A stretch of DNA of 64,000 bases from Methanobacterium spitsbergense (GCF_019931065.1 NZ_JAIOUQ010000013.1:148563-212562), one strand, 5' to 3'. Counted from the stretch's first letter, positions 39,757 to 50,846 are shown. Numbers and translations: made by a program. The notes: generated from the letters alone by a model not told the origin.

Positions 39757-39972
39757 ATGGATAAACTCAAAACAACCAGCTGGATACTTCTAATATTATC
39801 ATTAGGAAGTATTGCATACGCAATGATTTATAATCCAGCAACCTGGATTGTATATGCAATTTCCCTCATTGGAATACCTGTGGCCATACTCTCCTTTGGA
39901 CTCATTGTAATGGCAAAGGGTAGTAAAGAAGAAGAAGAGGACAAAAGAAGGGAACCATTCATTGGATACTAA
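39757..39972 (+). CDS. ehaI: Energy-converting hydrogenase A, subunit EhaI
   Basis: This 71-residue protein has two helices ([18 protein letters not shown] and [20 protein letters not shown]) and a charged C-terminal tail ([12 protein letters not shown]). GGTGAAG lies before ATG 39757, 12 bases after ehaH. The gene is identified by position and size in the operon. Confidence 0.82.
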   Translation: MDKLKTTSWILLILSLGSIAYAMIYNPATWIVYAISLIGIPVAILSFGLIVMAKGSKEEEEDKRREPFIGY

Positions 39973-40088
39973 AATAGGAAATGAATATGAAATTTATATT
40001 TAATAATAGGTTCGATAACAATGGATTCTAATAAAAACAACATAAAAATGCAATTGATAGAATATCAGGTAAAATAATCGGTGATCGC

Positions 40089-40949
40089 ATGAATTTAATG
40101 TCAAACATCCTACTAAACGTTCTTATTGCATTTCTGATAGGAAGTATCCTATTCGGACTTCAACGAAAGATAATGGCAAGAATACAAGGAAGGCCAGGGC
40201 CACCTGTTATCCAACACCTTTTACACACACTGAAATTCTTTATTAAAGAATCTGCATTTCCAAGAACAGCTGCGATGCCATTTTATATTGCAATAACAGC
40301 AATGTTAAGCCTTATATGGGTTGCAGCTGTAATTGTTGGTCCAGTTACAGGTGGATCACTTCTGTTGATATTCGCTATATATGCAATACACAAAATAGTT
40401 GAACACAATGCAGGGTCATCATCTGGATCACCCTATGGTAAACTCAGCTGTGTTAGGGCTGTTTACTCTGCAGCAGCAGAGGTTCCATTATTTGCCGTTC
40501 TAATAATAATATACTTACAAGCAGGTACAATGAACATTACCGGTATTATAAACTACCAGTCCATACATGGACCACTAATCTTTACAATACCATTAGCAGC
40601 CTTGATGTTCTTTGTGTTAATACTTTCAAAAGCACCGTACAGCCCATTTGCAATAACAAAAGGTAAGGACATTATATCCGGTTACGAAACAGAGCACTTT
40701 GGGTTACTTAGAGGTTACCTGATGATGTCAGAATCCATTGCATGGTACATGTTACTCTGGATATTCCTAACTGTCTTCCTGGGTCCTATAAGTATACCAG
40801 TATATCTGGTTGGAATGGTTGTTTTAAGTGTTTTAGTTGCATTTATTAATGCTGTTACACCACTTCTAAATCCTAACCATTCTGTTATGATGCAAGTTAC
40901 ATTTGCATTTGTTGGAATAGTTGGTTCGGTTGCTTTGCTCATGATATAA
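40089..40949 (+). CDS. ehaJ: Energy-converting hydrogenase A, subunit EhaJ (NuoH/EchB-like)
   Basis: This 286-residue protein is the complex-I NuoH/EchB-type membrane subunit that links the hydrogenase module to the membrane arm. It has about eight helices. The hallmark cytoplasmic loop follows helix 1 ([20 protein letters not shown]), then [20 protein letters not shown] and [20 protein letters not shown], where the conserved charged residues of NuoH lie. GGTGAT precedes ATG 40089; the 116-base gap from ehaI is the widest within this part of the operon. Confidence 0.9.
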   Translation: MNLMSNILLNVLIAFLIGSILFGLQRKIMARIQGRPGPPVIQHLLHTLKFFIKESAFPRTAAMPFYIAITAMLSLIWVAAVIVGPVTGGSLLLIFAIYAIHKIVEHNAGSSSGSPYGKLSCVRAVYSAAAEVPLFAVLIIIYLQAGTMNITGIINYQSIHGPLIFTIPLAALMFFVLILSKAPYSPFAITKGKDIISGYETEHFGLLRGYLMMSESIAWYMLLWIFLTVFLGPISIPVYLVGMVVLSVLVAFINAVTPLLNPNHSVMMQVTFAFVGIVGSVALLMI

Positions 40950-41013
40950 TCAAAAATTTATCAAAAAATAATTAATTAAATATAAATTTACTAAATATAA
41001 AGAGGATTAAAAA

Positions 41014-41274
41014 ATGGATAAACAAGAAAAAGATGTACTGTTCCTAATGGCCCTTGCAGTATCAGGAGCGGTACTTGCAAGTGGATTGGCAGCATTTCAA
41101 CAATGGATTATTGTACTGCCCCTAACAATCGCAGTTTTCTTAATCATGATCCTGACACTTTTCCAGTACAAACATAAATTTGCACATCTTGCAGAATCAA
41201 TTGAAAACTGGGCCATGATAATCGTTTTAATAGGCATAATAATATCCTTTATCTACCTCTACAGGCCTGTATAA
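41014..41274 (+). CDS. ehaK: Energy-converting hydrogenase A, subunit EhaK
   Basis: This 86-residue protein has three helices ([57 protein letters not shown]). GAGG precedes ATG 41014. Its identity follows from order after the NuoH-like gene. It is presumed to be structural in the membrane arm. Confidence 0.82.
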   Translation: MDKQEKDVLFLMALAVSGAVLASGLAAFQQWIIVLPLTIAVFLIMILTLFQYKHKFAHLAESIENWAMIIVLIGIIISFIYLYRPV

Positions 41275-41287
41275 AAATGGTGATCCA

Positions 41288-41611
41288 ATGAACGAAACAA
41301 TTTATCTAGTATACATAATTTCATTTGTATTGGGATCCATAGTGGGTCTTGTACTAAGCTACAGAAAATATAAAGCACCATATGTCACCAAAAATATCGA
41401 TGTTATTGCCCTTATAATTGCAATTATAGGTTGGACACTGGCAATTAACAGCCAGTTCTTGACATTTATACCGTATTATATATCTATCACAATTGGAGTA
41501 TTCTTTATAGCTATGGTACTTGGAATGAGACCAGGTTATGGTAGATACGAAACAGTTCTCGGATTTATAGTATCAGCCTTTATATGGGCTATTGGGATGG
41601 TGTTGTTATGA
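41288..41611 (+). CDS. ehaL: Energy-converting hydrogenase A, subunit EhaL
   Basis: This 107-residue protein has four helices ([74 protein letters not shown]) with a basic loop after the first. GGTG precedes ATG 41288. The stop overlaps ehaM by four bases (ATGA). Confidence 0.82.
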   Translation: MNETIYLVYIISFVLGSIVGLVLSYRKYKAPYVTKNIDVIALIIAIIGWTLAINSQFLTFIPYYISITIGVFFIAMVLGMRPGYGRYETVLGFIVSAFIWAIGMVLL

Positions 41612-42018
41612 GTGGATACAAACCAAATACAAAAATTGAAAACGAAGAACTTCTCATAACCATGAAAAAAAGGATTCTTGCCAGCTATAAATGGCACAAA
41701 GATGTCATAGTACCATTTGCAACTGAACTGGAAATATCTCCAGAGGAACTGGAAGAAATCCTCATGAAAAGATTGGACATGTCCAGTCTTGAAGCAATAA
41801 ATCCCAGGTTTGAATCATCTAAACTTAGATGTATCAAAGAAAAAATACATTCCGATCTAAGACTATGCTGGCTCTGCGATGTAATGAACATCCTCACAGA
41901 AGAGGAATCAGAGAATATTAAAAATAGAATAGCATATGAAGTGCTAGAAGAAAACAAACCCTACGATAAAGCCATAGAAGAAGGCAGAAAAGATTTACTT
42001 GAAGATTTAATGAAATAA
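41608..42018 (+). CDS. ehaM: Energy-converting hydrogenase A, subunit EhaM
   Basis: This hydrophilic 136-residue protein has no membrane helix and is mostly helical ([35 protein letters not shown]). It contains two Cys in [11 protein letters not shown] chose ATG 41608, which overlaps the ehaL stop; the ATG at 41584 would add eight residues read from inside ehaL. It probably sits on the cytoplasmic side between membrane arm and hydrogenase core, as an inference from position. Confidence 0.82.
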   Translation: MSGYKPNTKIENEELLITMKKRILASYKWHKDVIVPFATELEISPEELEEILMKRLDMSSLEAINPRFESSKLRCIKEKIHSDLRLCWLCDVMNILTEEESENIKNRIAYEVLEENKPYDKAIEEGRKDLLEDLMK

Positions 42019-42036
42019 TATTTAAGAGGTAAAGAA

Positions 42037-42486
42037 ATGTTAGATGGTCTTAAAGACATTATAAGGAAGAGTTCCATACATGTCTGCCTTATAAATACAG
42101 GAGGTTGCAATGGTTGTGACATAGAAGTAGTTGCACTACTATCACCACGTTACGACATTGAACAGTATGGTATTTACGTTCACAACAATCCAAGGGAGGC
42201 AGATGTCATCCTTGTAACCGGTGCAATGGCAGAACAATGGAGAGACAAACTCCAAAGAGTATATGCAAAGGCACCTGAACCTAAAATAGTGGTTGCAATT
42301 GGTAATTGCCCACTTACTGGTGATGTTTTTAATCAGGAAGGATGCAGTATATACGCACCTGTATCTGACTTTATACCCGTGGCTGCGGAAGTTTCAGGCT
42401 GCCCACCGCGACCATCAGAAATACTGGCAGCCATTTTAGCTGTGGGGCCAGATGCACTTGCAGCAAGAGGGAGGGAAAAACTATGA
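42037..42486 (+). CDS. ehaN: [NiFe] hydrogenase small subunit EhaN
   Basis: This 149-residue protein is the NuoB/EchC-type small subunit that carries the proximal [4Fe-4S] cluster. Cys ligands are seen at C24-x2-C27 (GGCNGCDIE), then in IGNCPLTGD and SGCPPRPSE, the full set of four. It lacks the extra clusters of standard small subunits, as expected for group 4 hydrogenases. GAGGT precedes ATG 42037, and its stop overlaps the large-subunit gene by ATGA. Confidence 0.94.
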   Translation: MLDGLKDIIRKSSIHVCLINTGGCNGCDIEVVALLSPRYDIEQYGIYVHNNPREADVILVTGAMAEQWRDKLQRVYAKAPEPKIVVAIGNCPLTGDVFNQEGCSIYAPVSDFIPVAAEVSGCPPRPSEILAAILAVGPDALAARGREKL

Positions 42487-43625
42487 TACTTCCTATTGGG
42501 CCAATACACCCCGCTTTAAAGGAACCATTACGTTTAAAACTTAAGACCCGGGGAGAAAAAGTTTTAAGTGCTGAAATAGATTATGGATACATTCATAGAG
42601 GTATTGAAAGGATTATGGAGGGTAAAACCTGGCAGAAAGGAATATTCTTGTCTGAAAGGGTATGTGGAATATGCTCCTACATACACACACAAACATTTGC
42701 AGAGACATTTGAAAGAATAGCAGGCGAAACTGCACCAATAAGGGCACAGTACCTAAGGGTATTAACCAATGAACTCGACAGGATACAGAGTCATTTACTT
42801 GCAAACTCAACCTACTTCAAATCAATGGAACATGAAACACTTTTCATGTATATGCTCGCTTTAAGAGAACCTGTTATGGATGCTATTGAATTTTTAACAG
42901 GTAATAGAGTTAACATGGGATGGAATGTTGTTGGTGGGGTTAAAATGGATGTTAACCAATCCCATATGGATTCCATAATGGCAATAATGGTTAAACTTGA
43001 AAATGAATATGGTCGATACGTTGAAATGTTTGAACAAGGGCCACTTGTTGGTTTAAGATCCCATGATGTAGGAAAGATGACTCATGACCAAGCAATAATG
43101 GCTCGGGCTGTTGGACCTACTGGAAGAGCATCAGGAATCAAACATGATGTAAGAGAAGACCATCCAACCTATAGAGACCACATGGACTGGAAACCTATTT
43201 GGAGGAAAGAAGGGGATAACTATGCCCGTACAATGGTTAGGTTCGATGAAATATGGGAATCCATAAGTCTGATTAAACAGGTCATAGAAAACCTACCAGC
43301 CGGTGAAGTTCGAAAAAAAATTGATATACCTGCAGGAGCAGGTGAATGGAGAAATGAAGCACCTAGGGGAGAAGTAACCTACACCATTGAAACCAATGGA
43401 AATCTTATAAAAAATGTTTCAATAAGAACCCCTAGTATCATGAATATAGATGCATGTGCCAAGTACATGCTAAATGATGTTGCAACAGTTGCAGATGCTG
43501 TGGCTACATATGCAACTTCAGATCCTTGTATTGCATGTACAGAAAGGGTTATAATTTTAGATGAAAAAGGAAGGAACCTGGATTTCCACGGTGTCCACAA
43601 TATAAATTCCAAGTTAAAAGGATGA
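42483..43625 (+). CDS. ehaO: [NiFe] hydrogenase large subunit EhaO
   Basis: This 380-residue subunit holds the Ni-Fe active site where H2 is split. Both ligand pairs are intact: C61-x2-C64 in [11 protein letters not shown] and C349-x2-C352 in [11 protein letters not shown]. About 28 residues follow the last Cys pair without the usual maturation-cleavage His, in keeping with group 4 enzymes that vary here. The start ATG overlaps ehaN, with GGGAGGG upstream. The complete ligands imply a working hydrogenase. Confidence 0.95.
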   Translation: MILPIGPIHPALKEPLRLKLKTRGEKVLSAEIDYGYIHRGIERIMEGKTWQKGIFLSERVCGICSYIHTQTFAETFERIAGETAPIRAQYLRVLTNELDRIQSHLLANSTYFKSMEHETLFMYMLALREPVMDAIEFLTGNRVNMGWNVVGGVKMDVNQSHMDSIMAIMVKLENEYGRYVEMFEQGPLVGLRSHDVGKMTHDQAIMARAVGPTGRASGIKHDVREDHPTYRDHMDWKPIWRKEGDNYARTMVRFDEIWESISLIKQVIENLPAGEVRKKIDIPAGAGEWRNEAPRGEVTYTIETNGNLIKNVSIRTPSIMNIDACAKYMLNDVATVADAVATYATSDPCIACTERVIILDEKGRNLDFHGVHNINSKLKG

Positions 43626-43631
43626 TATAAT

Positions 43632-44663
43632 ATGTCTTCGGTTATATGGTATCTATACGAATTTGCAAGAAAGTCATGGGCTCAGAATTTTGTAGCAGCT
43701 AAGAGCAACTCTGAAATAATGGACACACCATCAAGGTTCAGAAATTTTCCAGAAGTCCATAAAGAATACTGCATAGCATGTGGAGCGTGTACAGCAGCTT
43801 GTCCTGCACCAATGGCGATAAAACTCGTGAGAGATGAGGATAATTCAGGTGAAGAGGGTTTAACCTACCCTGTAATAAACAACAGAGGTTGCATTAGATG
43901 CGGGTTCTGCGCAGAGGTCTGTCCAACAGACCCTAAAACACTTACATGTGGTGAGAACCACTTGATAAGGGAAAAATTTACGATTCTACCTGTTGACAAA
44001 AAGTTTGTTATAGACGATTACCTATGTATACGCTGCAAAAAATGTATGAAAACCTGTAAAGTTGGAGATGCAATTGTTGAAGACGATAATAAAATCCTCA
44101 TTGACCAGTCCAAATGCATAGCCTGTGGTGAATGTATAAAAACATGTCCAGTAAAGGGTGCTATCAAGGGAATACATATATCACATATAGAAGAACAGAA
44201 AGAAATTATAAACCTTGTTGTGGATAGTTTAGAGGCATATATAGAAGCTGAACAGGATAATATTAAACATGTAACTGGTGGAGAAGTATTTAAACTCGAC
44301 ATGCCAGTTCAGGATATAATGGGAAAGGCCAGGGAAATATTATCAGACGATGATTTAATTGATGACATAATCGAAAATATAACAGACAGATTAAAACTTA
44401 GGGTTATAACTTGGGACAAGGATAAATGTACAGATTGTAGGTTATGTGTTAAAGAATGTCCATCCCATGCAATTAGTTACAGCGCTGAAGAAGGTGTTGT
44501 AAGGGACACAGATAAATGTTTGAGATGCAGTATATGCTACCAGACATGTCCATTCGGTGCCATTGGATATTATATTGCAAGGTTCTTATACAAACCATCT
44601 GCTGAAGGTGAAAGTATCATACATATAACAGTTAAATCATCAGACTTACCAGTAAGGAGTTGA
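43632..44663 (+). CDS. ehaP: 6[4Fe-4S] polyferredoxin EhaP
   Basis: This 343-residue protein has six Cys-x2-Cys-x2-Cys-x3-Cys motifs ([72 protein letters not shown]). This matches the 6-cluster polyferredoxin known in the Methanothermobacter operon. A helical linker without Cys (about 190-255) splits the motifs 4+2. It conducts electrons between the hydrogenase and ferredoxin or other partners. ATG 43632 lies six bases after the ehaO stop. Confidence 0.93.
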   Translation: MSSVIWYLYEFARKSWAQNFVAAKSNSEIMDTPSRFRNFPEVHKEYCIACGACTAACPAPMAIKLVRDEDNSGEEGLTYPVINNRGCIRCGFCAEVCPTDPKTLTCGENHLIREKFTILPVDKKFVIDDYLCIRCKKCMKTCKVGDAIVEDDNKILIDQSKCIACGECIKTCPVKGAIKGIHISHIEEQKEIINLVVDSLEAYIEAEQDNIKHVTGGEVFKLDMPVQDIMGKAREILSDDDLIDDIIENITDRLKLRVITWDKDKCTDCRLCVKECPSHAISYSAEEGVVRDTDKCLRCSICYQTCPFGAIGYYIARFLYKPSAEGESIIHITVKSSDLPVRS

Positions 44664-44667
44664 TACC

Positions 44668-46032
44668 ATTCCAACAACAACTAATAACACTAAAAAATAT
44701 TGTAAACCTCTCAGAGAAGTAGAGGTAGATTACAAGATTGATCACAGTAAATGTGAGACATGCGAAGATAAACCATGTCTACTTTCTTGTCCTGTGGCTG
44801 CCATAAATGAATCAGTAAACGGGGAAATTGAGATCGATGACAAATGTGTTGGATGCGTTTTATGCAGGGAAGCCTGCCCATATGATGCAATAAAAATGGA
44901 AACAACTCTTTCTGAACCAATAAGGGAGAATATACCCAATATCAACACCAAACTATGCAGACAATGTGGATCTTGTGTAAAAGCATGTAAAACAGGTTCA
45001 ATTCAGTTAATTTCATCAGGAACTGAAGAAGCTCACAGCGAAATAAATGAAGATACATGTGTGCGCTGCGGATACTGTGCCCGAGTCTGTCCAACAGAAG
45101 CAATTAAATATGGTGAAATACTCCCAAGATCTGTTGTGGGTGGAAAGGCAATTGTTGTTGATCAAAAAAACTGTATAGGATGTATGACTTGTACCCGAGT
45201 CTGCCCATCCAAAGGAGCCATAAACGTTGGAAATGTGAGTAAACTCCCTTTCATAAACCCATCCTACTGTGCAAGATGCGAGGAATGTATGAATGTATGC
45301 CCTTCAGCAGCCATCAGATATTCATCAAGAAAAAGGGCTTACCAGAATTTCAGTAAAATAAAAACCATGGAAATTGTATCGGAATTGCTTGAAAAAGAAG
45401 CAGGTAAACTTTCAAATGATGCTGTCAGGATAAATAGTATTCTAAATTCTATTGCAAGAGATGTTGCTCTTAAACATGAAGAAAAAAATTTCTACGAAGA
45501 TGTAACTGGATTAATAAAGGATGAAATTACATCAATGCTTAATTCTGAACTTGAAATTGAAGATATTCAGGAGATAATTGGAGCAACAACACCAAAACGC
45601 GACATTAATGTTATTGAAGAGGATTGTATTGGATGCAGTGAATGTATAGCAGAATGTCCAGTTGATTGTATAGAACTTGAAATACCCTCACCAGTACATA
45701 TAGACACTGAAAGTTGTGTTTACTGTGGAAAATGTGTTGATAAGTGTAAATTTAATGCCATAACTCTAATCGAAGAACATTTCCAGGTTAAAGATGGTAA
45801 AATTTTCTATGTAAGGGAAGAATTACTAAAACCTAGAACTGGCGAAATAGGAACAGATGTTAATGCATGTATGGCATGTGGAGTATGCGTTAAAAAATGT
45901 CCAACACAGGCTCTGAAACTTGAAAAAGATGAAGTAATTGTTGATAGTTCTAAATGTATTTTATGTGGAGAATGCGATATAATATGCCCTGTAAATGCAA
46001 TTAAACTCAAAACAGACACCAATGATATCTGA
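44668..46032 (+). CDS. ehaQ: 10[4Fe-4S] polyferredoxin EhaQ, apparent ATT start
   Basis: This protein of about 454 residues carries ten ferredoxin Cys motifs, matching the 10-cluster polyferredoxin of the operon. The first ([14 protein letters not shown], encoded at about 44755-44796) and all residues before it lie upstream of the first ATG, GTG or TTG in the frame, a GTG at 44794. The frame is open back into the ehaP end, where AAGGAG (44654-44659) is followed eight bases later by ATT 44668. I therefore place the start at ATT, read as Met-Pro-Thr-Thr. A helical spacer (about 230-310) divides the motifs 6+4. It probably collects electrons with EhaP. Confidence 0.9.
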   Translation: MPTTTNNTKKYCKPLREVEVDYKIDHSKCETCEDKPCLLSCPVAAINESVNGEIEIDDKCVGCVLCREACPYDAIKMETTLSEPIRENIPNINTKLCRQCGSCVKACKTGSIQLISSGTEEAHSEINEDTCVRCGYCARVCPTEAIKYGEILPRSVVGGKAIVVDQKNCIGCMTCTRVCPSKGAINVGNVSKLPFINPSYCARCEECMNVCPSAAIRYSSRKRAYQNFSKIKTMEIVSELLEKEAGKLSNDAVRINSILNSIARDVALKHEEKNFYEDVTGLIKDEITSMLNSELEIEDIQEIIGATTPKRDINVIEEDCIGCSECIAECPVDCIELEIPSPVHIDTESCVYCGKCVDKCKFNAITLIEEHFQVKDGKIFYVREELLKPRTGEIGTDVNACMACGVCVKKCPTQALKLEKDEVIVDSSKCILCGECDIICPVNAIKLKTDTNDI

Positions 46033-46072
46033 ATATCCAAATATTTTTTTTATTTTCAAGGAGGATTGTAAA

Positions 46073-47098
46073 TTGGGGAAAAAATTTTTTGTTTCTGATT
46101 GTGAAGGTCCCATATCAATAAATGATAATGCATTTGAACTTTCAGGCCATTTTATTGAAGATGGAGAGAAATTTTTTGAAATCGTAAGCAGATATGATGA
46201 TGTGCTTGCCGATGTTTTGAAAAGAACAGGATATAATGCGGGAAGTACTTTAAAGTTAATAGTGCCATTTTTAAAGGCTTATGGTGCAACAAATAAGAAT
46301 ATTATAGATTTTTCCATCGAAAATGTACATTTAATACCTGGTGCAGAGGAAACCCTTAAATTTGTAAACTCAATAATGCCCTCATTTATTGTGAGCACCA
46401 GTTACGACCATTATATATTGGCACTTTGTAATAAAACCGGATTTCCCTATGACAACACCTATTCAACCAAACTTGACATGGACTATAAAGACATTGAACC
46501 AAAGGAAATTGAACTAATCAGGGAATATAAGAAAGCAATCGTTGATAATCCTGAATTTGAACTATTGGATAAGATTTTCTGGAAGAGAATACCCGAACTT
46601 AAAGTAGCTGTACTGATGGATATTGTTAAACCAACAGGTGGTGAAGGTAAAAAGGAAGCTGTTCAGGATATAATCAGCAGATACAAATTAAAAGCTAAGG
46701 ATCTGTTCTATATAGGAGATAGCATAACAGATGTTCAACCACTAAGATTTGCCAATGATAACGGAGGAATATCAGTATCATTCAATGGAAATGAATATGC
46801 CCTTAAAGAAGCTGAAATTGCTGTGATGGCTGAAAACACCACCATAACTTCTGTACTTGCCGATATATTCAACAGATATGGTACAGATAATGTATTTGAA
46901 TTTGTTGTTAGTTTCAATGAAGATCCAAAAAAAGCACTTGAATCTAGATTTGTAAATCAGTCCCTTGCAAATAAATTAATGGCATCCCAACTGCCACAAG
47001 TTAAGATAATAACCTGTCACAATATTGAAAGTATAATTGACAAGAGCTCCAAATTCCGTAATAAATTGAGGGGAGAATCCATTGGAAGATTGGGATAA
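46073..47098 (+). CDS. ehaR: Eha operon HAD-like soluble protein EhaR
   Basis: This protein of about 341 residues looks like a HAD-fold phosphatase relative: FFVSDCEGPIS at the N-terminus in the place of the DxD motif and YIGDSITDVQPLRFANDNGG near the end for the last motif. The first motif reads D-C-E, so activity is uncertain. I chose TTG 46073, which follows AAGGAGG (46058-46064) by eight bases; upstream ATGs would place it inside the ehaQ end. It is one of three soluble subunits after the polyferredoxins, of unknown role. Confidence 0.83.
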   Translation: MGKKFFVSDCEGPISINDNAFELSGHFIEDGEKFFEIVSRYDDVLADVLKRTGYNAGSTLKLIVPFLKAYGATNKNIIDFSIENVHLIPGAEETLKFVNSIMPSFIVSTSYDHYILALCNKTGFPYDNTYSTKLDMDYKDIEPKEIELIREYKKAIVDNPEFELLDKIFWKRIPELKVAVLMDIVKPTGGEGKKEAVQDIISRYKLKAKDLFYIGDSITDVQPLRFANDNGGISVSFNGNEYALKEAEIAVMAENTTITSVLADIFNRYGTDNVFEFVVSFNEDPKKALESRFVNQSLANKLMASQLPQVKIITCHNIESIIDKSSKFRNKLRGESIGRLG

Positions 47099-47257
47099 AA
47101 TATAAAAAAAAGTCATACATCTTTAAATAGGATTACATTAAAAGTTTAAATTTGTTAAGAAATATTATAATAACATCGTAATTATAAAAGAATCGATATA
47201 ATTTTGATTTAGATTTAAAATAATCTATTAAGAGTTAATATAGTTGGTTAGGGTATC
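47099..47257 (+). promoter_or_regulatory. Possible internal eha promoter before ehaS
   Basis: A 159-base AT-rich gap breaks the otherwise tight operon. GATATAATTT (about 47194-47203) could be a TATA box, so ehaS-ehaT may also have their own transcript. Confidence 0.3.
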
Positions 47258-48163
47258 ATGAAAAAAACCACCGAAAATATCCATTTTAAGGTTGAAGACA
47301 CCTATTGTGAGGCATTTAAGGGTGTTTGCTGCAGGGTTATTGTAACAGCAGAAGACCAAGAAACTGTTAGAAGAGCAGCCTATGATGCAACATCCACACC
47401 CGGAACAGTGATTGGAAGAGTTGAAGGCGGTATTGAATCCTGGCTGGAAATGAATCAAACACCAGATGGAAGATACGGTGCAATACTACAATTCTGGTAT
47501 AACACCGATGACATTGAAAAATTCGAATTGGAGTTATCATACAGAATCAGACAAGACATACTAGTTAAACCATTCACAAGTCTGTTCGATGCATCGATTG
47601 ATCCAGTTGGAAAGATTGGTACAATGAAGAATATTGGACACTGTGGAGATGGATATGAATGGGAAGAAACATTATACGGGAGAGAAATGATTGTTGTACC
47701 CATTGCAATACCTGACTTTAAAATTGAAAAGGAATTAGGATACATGAAAGGTATAATGGGTGCAAATTTCTGGTATATGTGCAGTAAAAAAAAGACTGTA
47801 ACAGAAGCTGGAAAAGCTGCTTTAAATGCAATAGAAGAGGTTGAAGGTGTTGTTGCACCCTTTGATATATGTTCTGCAGCTAGCAAACCCGAAACTAACT
47901 ATCCATGGATTGGTCCAACAACCAACCATCCCTACTGTCCATCACTTAAAAGTGTGTTAAATGAAGTTTCACAAGTTCCAGAAAATGTTAACTATATACC
48001 TGAAATAGTTATAAATGGATTAAACCAGAAAGTTCTAGAAGAAGGCATGAAAGCAGGTATTAAAGCTGTAATTGATTTTGATGATGTTTCACTTGTTTCA
48101 GCTGGAAATTATAATGGATTACTCGGAGAATACAAAATTGATCTAAGGAGTTTGTTTGAATGA
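47258..48163 (+). CDS. ehaS: EhaS, formylmethanofuran:H4MPT formyltransferase paralogue
   Basis: This 301-residue protein resembles Ftr, the enzyme that moves the formyl group from formylmethanofuran to tetrahydromethanopterin. Ftr-like segments are [48 protein letters not shown] and [13 protein letters not shown] second Ftr-like copy in the eha operon is known from Methanothermobacter (FtrII/EhaS). Whether it is active or links Eha to the first steps of methanogenesis is unknown. GGTTAGGG precedes ATG 47258, and the stop overlaps ehaT by ATGA. Confidence 0.88.
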   Translation: MKKTTENIHFKVEDTYCEAFKGVCCRVIVTAEDQETVRRAAYDATSTPGTVIGRVEGGIESWLEMNQTPDGRYGAILQFWYNTDDIEKFELELSYRIRQDILVKPFTSLFDASIDPVGKIGTMKNIGHCGDGYEWEETLYGREMIVVPIAIPDFKIEKELGYMKGIMGANFWYMCSKKKTVTEAGKAALNAIEEVEGVVAPFDICSAASKPETNYPWIGPTTNHPYCPSLKSVLNEVSQVPENVNYIPEIVINGLNQKVLEEGMKAGIKAVIDFDDVSLVSAGNYNGLLGEYKIDLRSLFE

Positions 48164-49140
48164 AACTTGACGCAGTTGGATTTGGAGCGCTTAACATGGA
48201 TAAACTCTTCCGAGTTAACAGAATTGCATATGAAGATGAAGAATCATATATAACAGGTTCTTCAGAGTCTTTTGGAGGTTCGGCAGCCAATACTGTTGTT
48301 GGTCTTTCAAGACTCGGAATGAAAACAGGTTTTATTGGGAAAGTAGGACCGGACAGAGAAGGAAGCTTACTTCATAACAACCTTAAAAATGAAAACATCG
48401 ATATCAAGGGAGTTATTTTAACAGAAAATGGAAGAAGCGGAACAGTAAATGGTTATGTTGACAGTGAAGGTCAACGAGCACTCTACGTTGATCCCGGTGT
48501 TAATGATTGTATAGGAGAAAATGAAGTTGATAAAGACTACGTTGATTCAACTAAGGTTCTTCATATAACATCCTTTGTTGGGAACTTCAATGAAAAATCC
48601 ATTGACACACAGAAAAATATTCTTAACGAAATATCATCCAAGGTATGTGTGAGCTTTGATCCTGGAAGACTCTATATTGAAAGGGGTGTTGAATTTTTGG
48701 ATAAATTTTTTACGCACACAGATATCCTTCTAATCAATCAGGCAGAACTGAATCTTCTTACAACTGGAAAAATAGAATATTCTAGGATTTCAACTGGAAT
48801 GACCGAAACCCAATTGAATACTGATAAAATTCAAGCAGAATATGGAATAGAAATCGTTGCAGTTAAAATGGGAGATAAAGGATCATTTGTAAGTTCAGGG
48901 GAAGAATCCTATTTTACCGATGCCTTTGATGTTCCATGTCTTGATACAACAGGAGCTGGAGATGCCTTCAATGCAGGATTTCTTCATGGTTTTATCACTG
49001 GTGAAAGTTTAAAACAATCTGCAATTGAGGGTAACTATGTTGCTTCACGTTGTATAACTGAACACGGTGCAACAGACGGCCTTCCAGACATTGCAAAGCT
49101 TGAAAATTTTATTAACAGAAACCAAATCCATTTTTCATAG
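48160..49140 (+). CDS. ehaT: EhaT, PfkB-family sugar kinase-like protein
   Basis: This 326-residue protein is a PfkB/ribokinase-type kinase. It has the family signature 1 region ([15 protein letters not shown]) and the ATP/anion-hole signature 2 with the catalytic Asp ([16 protein letters not shown]). The substrate is not predictable; sugars and nucleosides are both common. It overlaps ehaS by four bases and ends the eha operon. A kinase here is conserved in Methanothermobacter but its link to hydrogenase function is not understood. Confidence 0.87.
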   Translation: MKLDAVGFGALNMDKLFRVNRIAYEDEESYITGSSESFGGSAANTVVGLSRLGMKTGFIGKVGPDREGSLLHNNLKNENIDIKGVILTENGRSGTVNGYVDSEGQRALYVDPGVNDCIGENEVDKDYVDSTKVLHITSFVGNFNEKSIDTQKNILNEISSKVCVSFDPGRLYIERGVEFLDKFFTHTDILLINQAELNLLTTGKIEYSRISTGMTETQLNTDKIQAEYGIEIVAVKMGDKGSFVSSGEESYFTDAFDVPCLDTTGAGDAFNAGFLHGFITGESLKQSAIEGNYVASRCITEHGATDGLPDIAKLENFINRNQIHFS

Positions 49141-49356
49141 AAATTGAAAAAATTAGAATTAATAATTATGATTTGCAAAACCATATGTAACATTGAATAA
49201 TAATAATAATTTTAATGTTGAATACTAATTAAGATAATTGGGATCAAATAATTGTCAAATTCAATTGAAAATATAAAATTCCTTTAAAACAGGAAATATT
49301 TGGTAGGTTTATTTGTAATATGCTCTTTGGTTAAATTAAACGATATAGGTGTGATT

Positions 49357-50115
49357 ATGGATATAGTATTTAAAAAAAAGAAAGATGCACTGATTAATGA
49401 AGTAGTTGCAAAATCCTCAGATTTTGAACACGGTGTAGAAGATTTTAAAGCAGAAATTGAGAATTGTTCTCTTGGACAGAAATTTATAACCATCTCACCA
49501 GAATGTGTAAGGTGTAACCTATGTGTAGAAGAGTGTCCTGTAAATGCTATTGACGATGCAAAAATAACAAAACCTGCCAAAATACTTGAAAATTGTGTTA
49601 AATGTGAAATATGTGCACAGACATGTCCTGTTAATGCAGTTAAGGTGATTGAAAGTACATCTGATCTAGATGAGGATGTAACTTACAAGCTCAACACAAT
49701 AAAGGTACCGCATAGAACCCTTAGAATGGAGAAGATATGTGTAGATAAAGATAAATGTACTTCATGTGGTGATTGTGTTAAATTCTGCCCAACAGGGGCA
49801 ATAAAGGTACCAGAGGGCGAAAAAGCTGTTGTTGATCTTGATGCATGTATCGGGTGTGGTGCATGTGCGAATGTGTGTGGAGAAGATGCAGTTACAGTTA
49901 TCAGAAGAATGGGAAATATTTTCAAGACCAAAGACCTTGTTGTTGACGATGATGCATGTGTTGCCTGCGGTGTATGTGAAGAGAACTGTCCTGTTGAAGC
50001 AATTAAATTAGAAGATGATAAGATTATTTTTTCAGAAGACAAATGTATATTATGCGAAGTTTGTTCTAAAAAATGCCCTGTAAGTGCATTAAAACTTGAG
50101 AGGTTGCCTAAATGA
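49357..50115 (+). CDS. 6[4Fe-4S] polyferredoxin next to eha
   Basis: This protein of about 252 residues carries six ferredoxin Cys motifs (CVRCNLCVEECP, CVKCEICAQTCP, CTSCGDCVKFCP, CIGCGACANVCG, CVACGVCEENCP, CILCEVCSKKCP). The fourth ends in Cys-Gly where Cys-Pro is usual. I chose ATG 49357, which follows AGGTG; an upstream GTG-type start would add 19 residues. It lies downstream of ehaT after a gap of 216 bases and overlaps the CBS gene by four bases. It probably carries electrons for Eha or another iron-sulfur complex. Confidence 0.88.
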   Translation: MDIVFKKKKDALINEVVAKSSDFEHGVEDFKAEIENCSLGQKFITISPECVRCNLCVEECPVNAIDDAKITKPAKILENCVKCEICAQTCPVNAVKVIESTSDLDEDVTYKLNTIKVPHRTLRMEKICVDKDKCTSCGDCVKFCPTGAIKVPEGEKAVVDLDACIGCGACANVCGEDAVTVIRRMGNIFKTKDLVVDDDACVACGVCEENCPVEAIKLEDDKIIFSEDKCILCEVCSKKCPVSALKLERLPK

Positions 50116-50747
50116 AAGTTAAAGAAATTATGGATAAAGAATTTATTGCTGTTAGCCCTGATATAGATATTGTTGAAGCATCCATTAAAATGGAATCACA
50201 TAAAAAATTTACAACACCTGTTCTAGATGATGAGAAACATCTTATTGGATGGATCACATCGTTAGATGTTACAAGGGGTCTGAGAGACAATCATAAAAAA
50301 GTTAAGGAGATAATGCACTCAAAAGACGATATTGTACATGTACATGAAAATGATGCTGCACGATTGGCTGTACTTGCCGCTTCCAAGCACAAAGTAGTTA
50401 GTATACCAGTTCTTGACCGTGAAGATAAGGTTGTTGGAGTTATAAGAACTTTTGATATTGTAGAAACACTTTCCAAATTATATGAAATCAAAGTATCCAA
50501 GATATTTGAGGCAATGGTTGATGAATTGAAGGGTGTCACATGGGATGAATTAATGGAAGCATCTGCAATTGTAACCAAGAGGGAAACTGGAAAACGTGTA
50601 ACAGCCAAAGACTATGAACAAAGAATAAAAAATTCAACCTTTGGGGAAGCAATATGGGCTACAGGAGGACTTGAGAAATTCTTTGTGGGTTTAATTGCCA
50701 TTGGGGAACTTGTAATAGCAAGAAAAGTTGCAAAGGCCAGGAAATAA
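50112..50747 (+). CDS. Two-CBS-domain protein
   Basis: This 211-residue soluble protein has a tandem CBS pair (residues 1-125; MKVKEIMDKEFIAVSPDIDI and KVKEIMHSKDDIVHVHENDA), which usually senses adenine nucleotides, and a C-terminal helical region of about 85 residues without a known family (KDYEQRIKNSTFGEAIWATG, GLIAIGELVIARKVAKARK). It overlaps the polyferredoxin stop by ATGA, so it may regulate that protein by energy state; this is inference. A T7 run follows at 50756. Confidence 0.8.
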   Translation: MKVKEIMDKEFIAVSPDIDIVEASIKMESHKKFTTPVLDDEKHLIGWITSLDVTRGLRDNHKKVKEIMHSKDDIVHVHENDAARLAVLAASKHKVVSIPVLDREDKVVGVIRTFDIVETLSKLYEIKVSKIFEAMVDELKGVTWDELMEASAIVTKRETGKRVTAKDYEQRIKNSTFGEAIWATGGLEKFFVGLIAIGELVIARKVAKARK

Positions 50748-50755
50748 TTATTTAA

Positions 50756-50762
50756 TTTTTTT
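50756..50762 (+). terminator. Oligo-T terminator after polyferredoxin-CBS operon
   Basis: Seven T nine bases after the CBS gene stop, in the usual place for an archaeal terminator, before the promoter of the sulfur-gene region. Confidence 0.4.
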
Positions 50763-50846
50763 AATTTTCATTTTCTAATTCTAATATTTTGTTTAATATG
50801 GTTAAGTTAGTTTGGATAATCGTAATTTATTTATACAAGATCGCAT

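Noticed and set aside
44794..46032. ehaQ starting at GTG 44794
   Set aside because: This would cut the first ferredoxin motif and lose one of ten clusters; the open upstream frame encodes it and has a good ribosome-binding site.
43632..46032. Many repeated Cys-codon segments in ehaP and ehaQ as a DNA repeat array
   Set aside because: They are coding for ferredoxin motifs with diverged bases, not nucleotide-level repeats.
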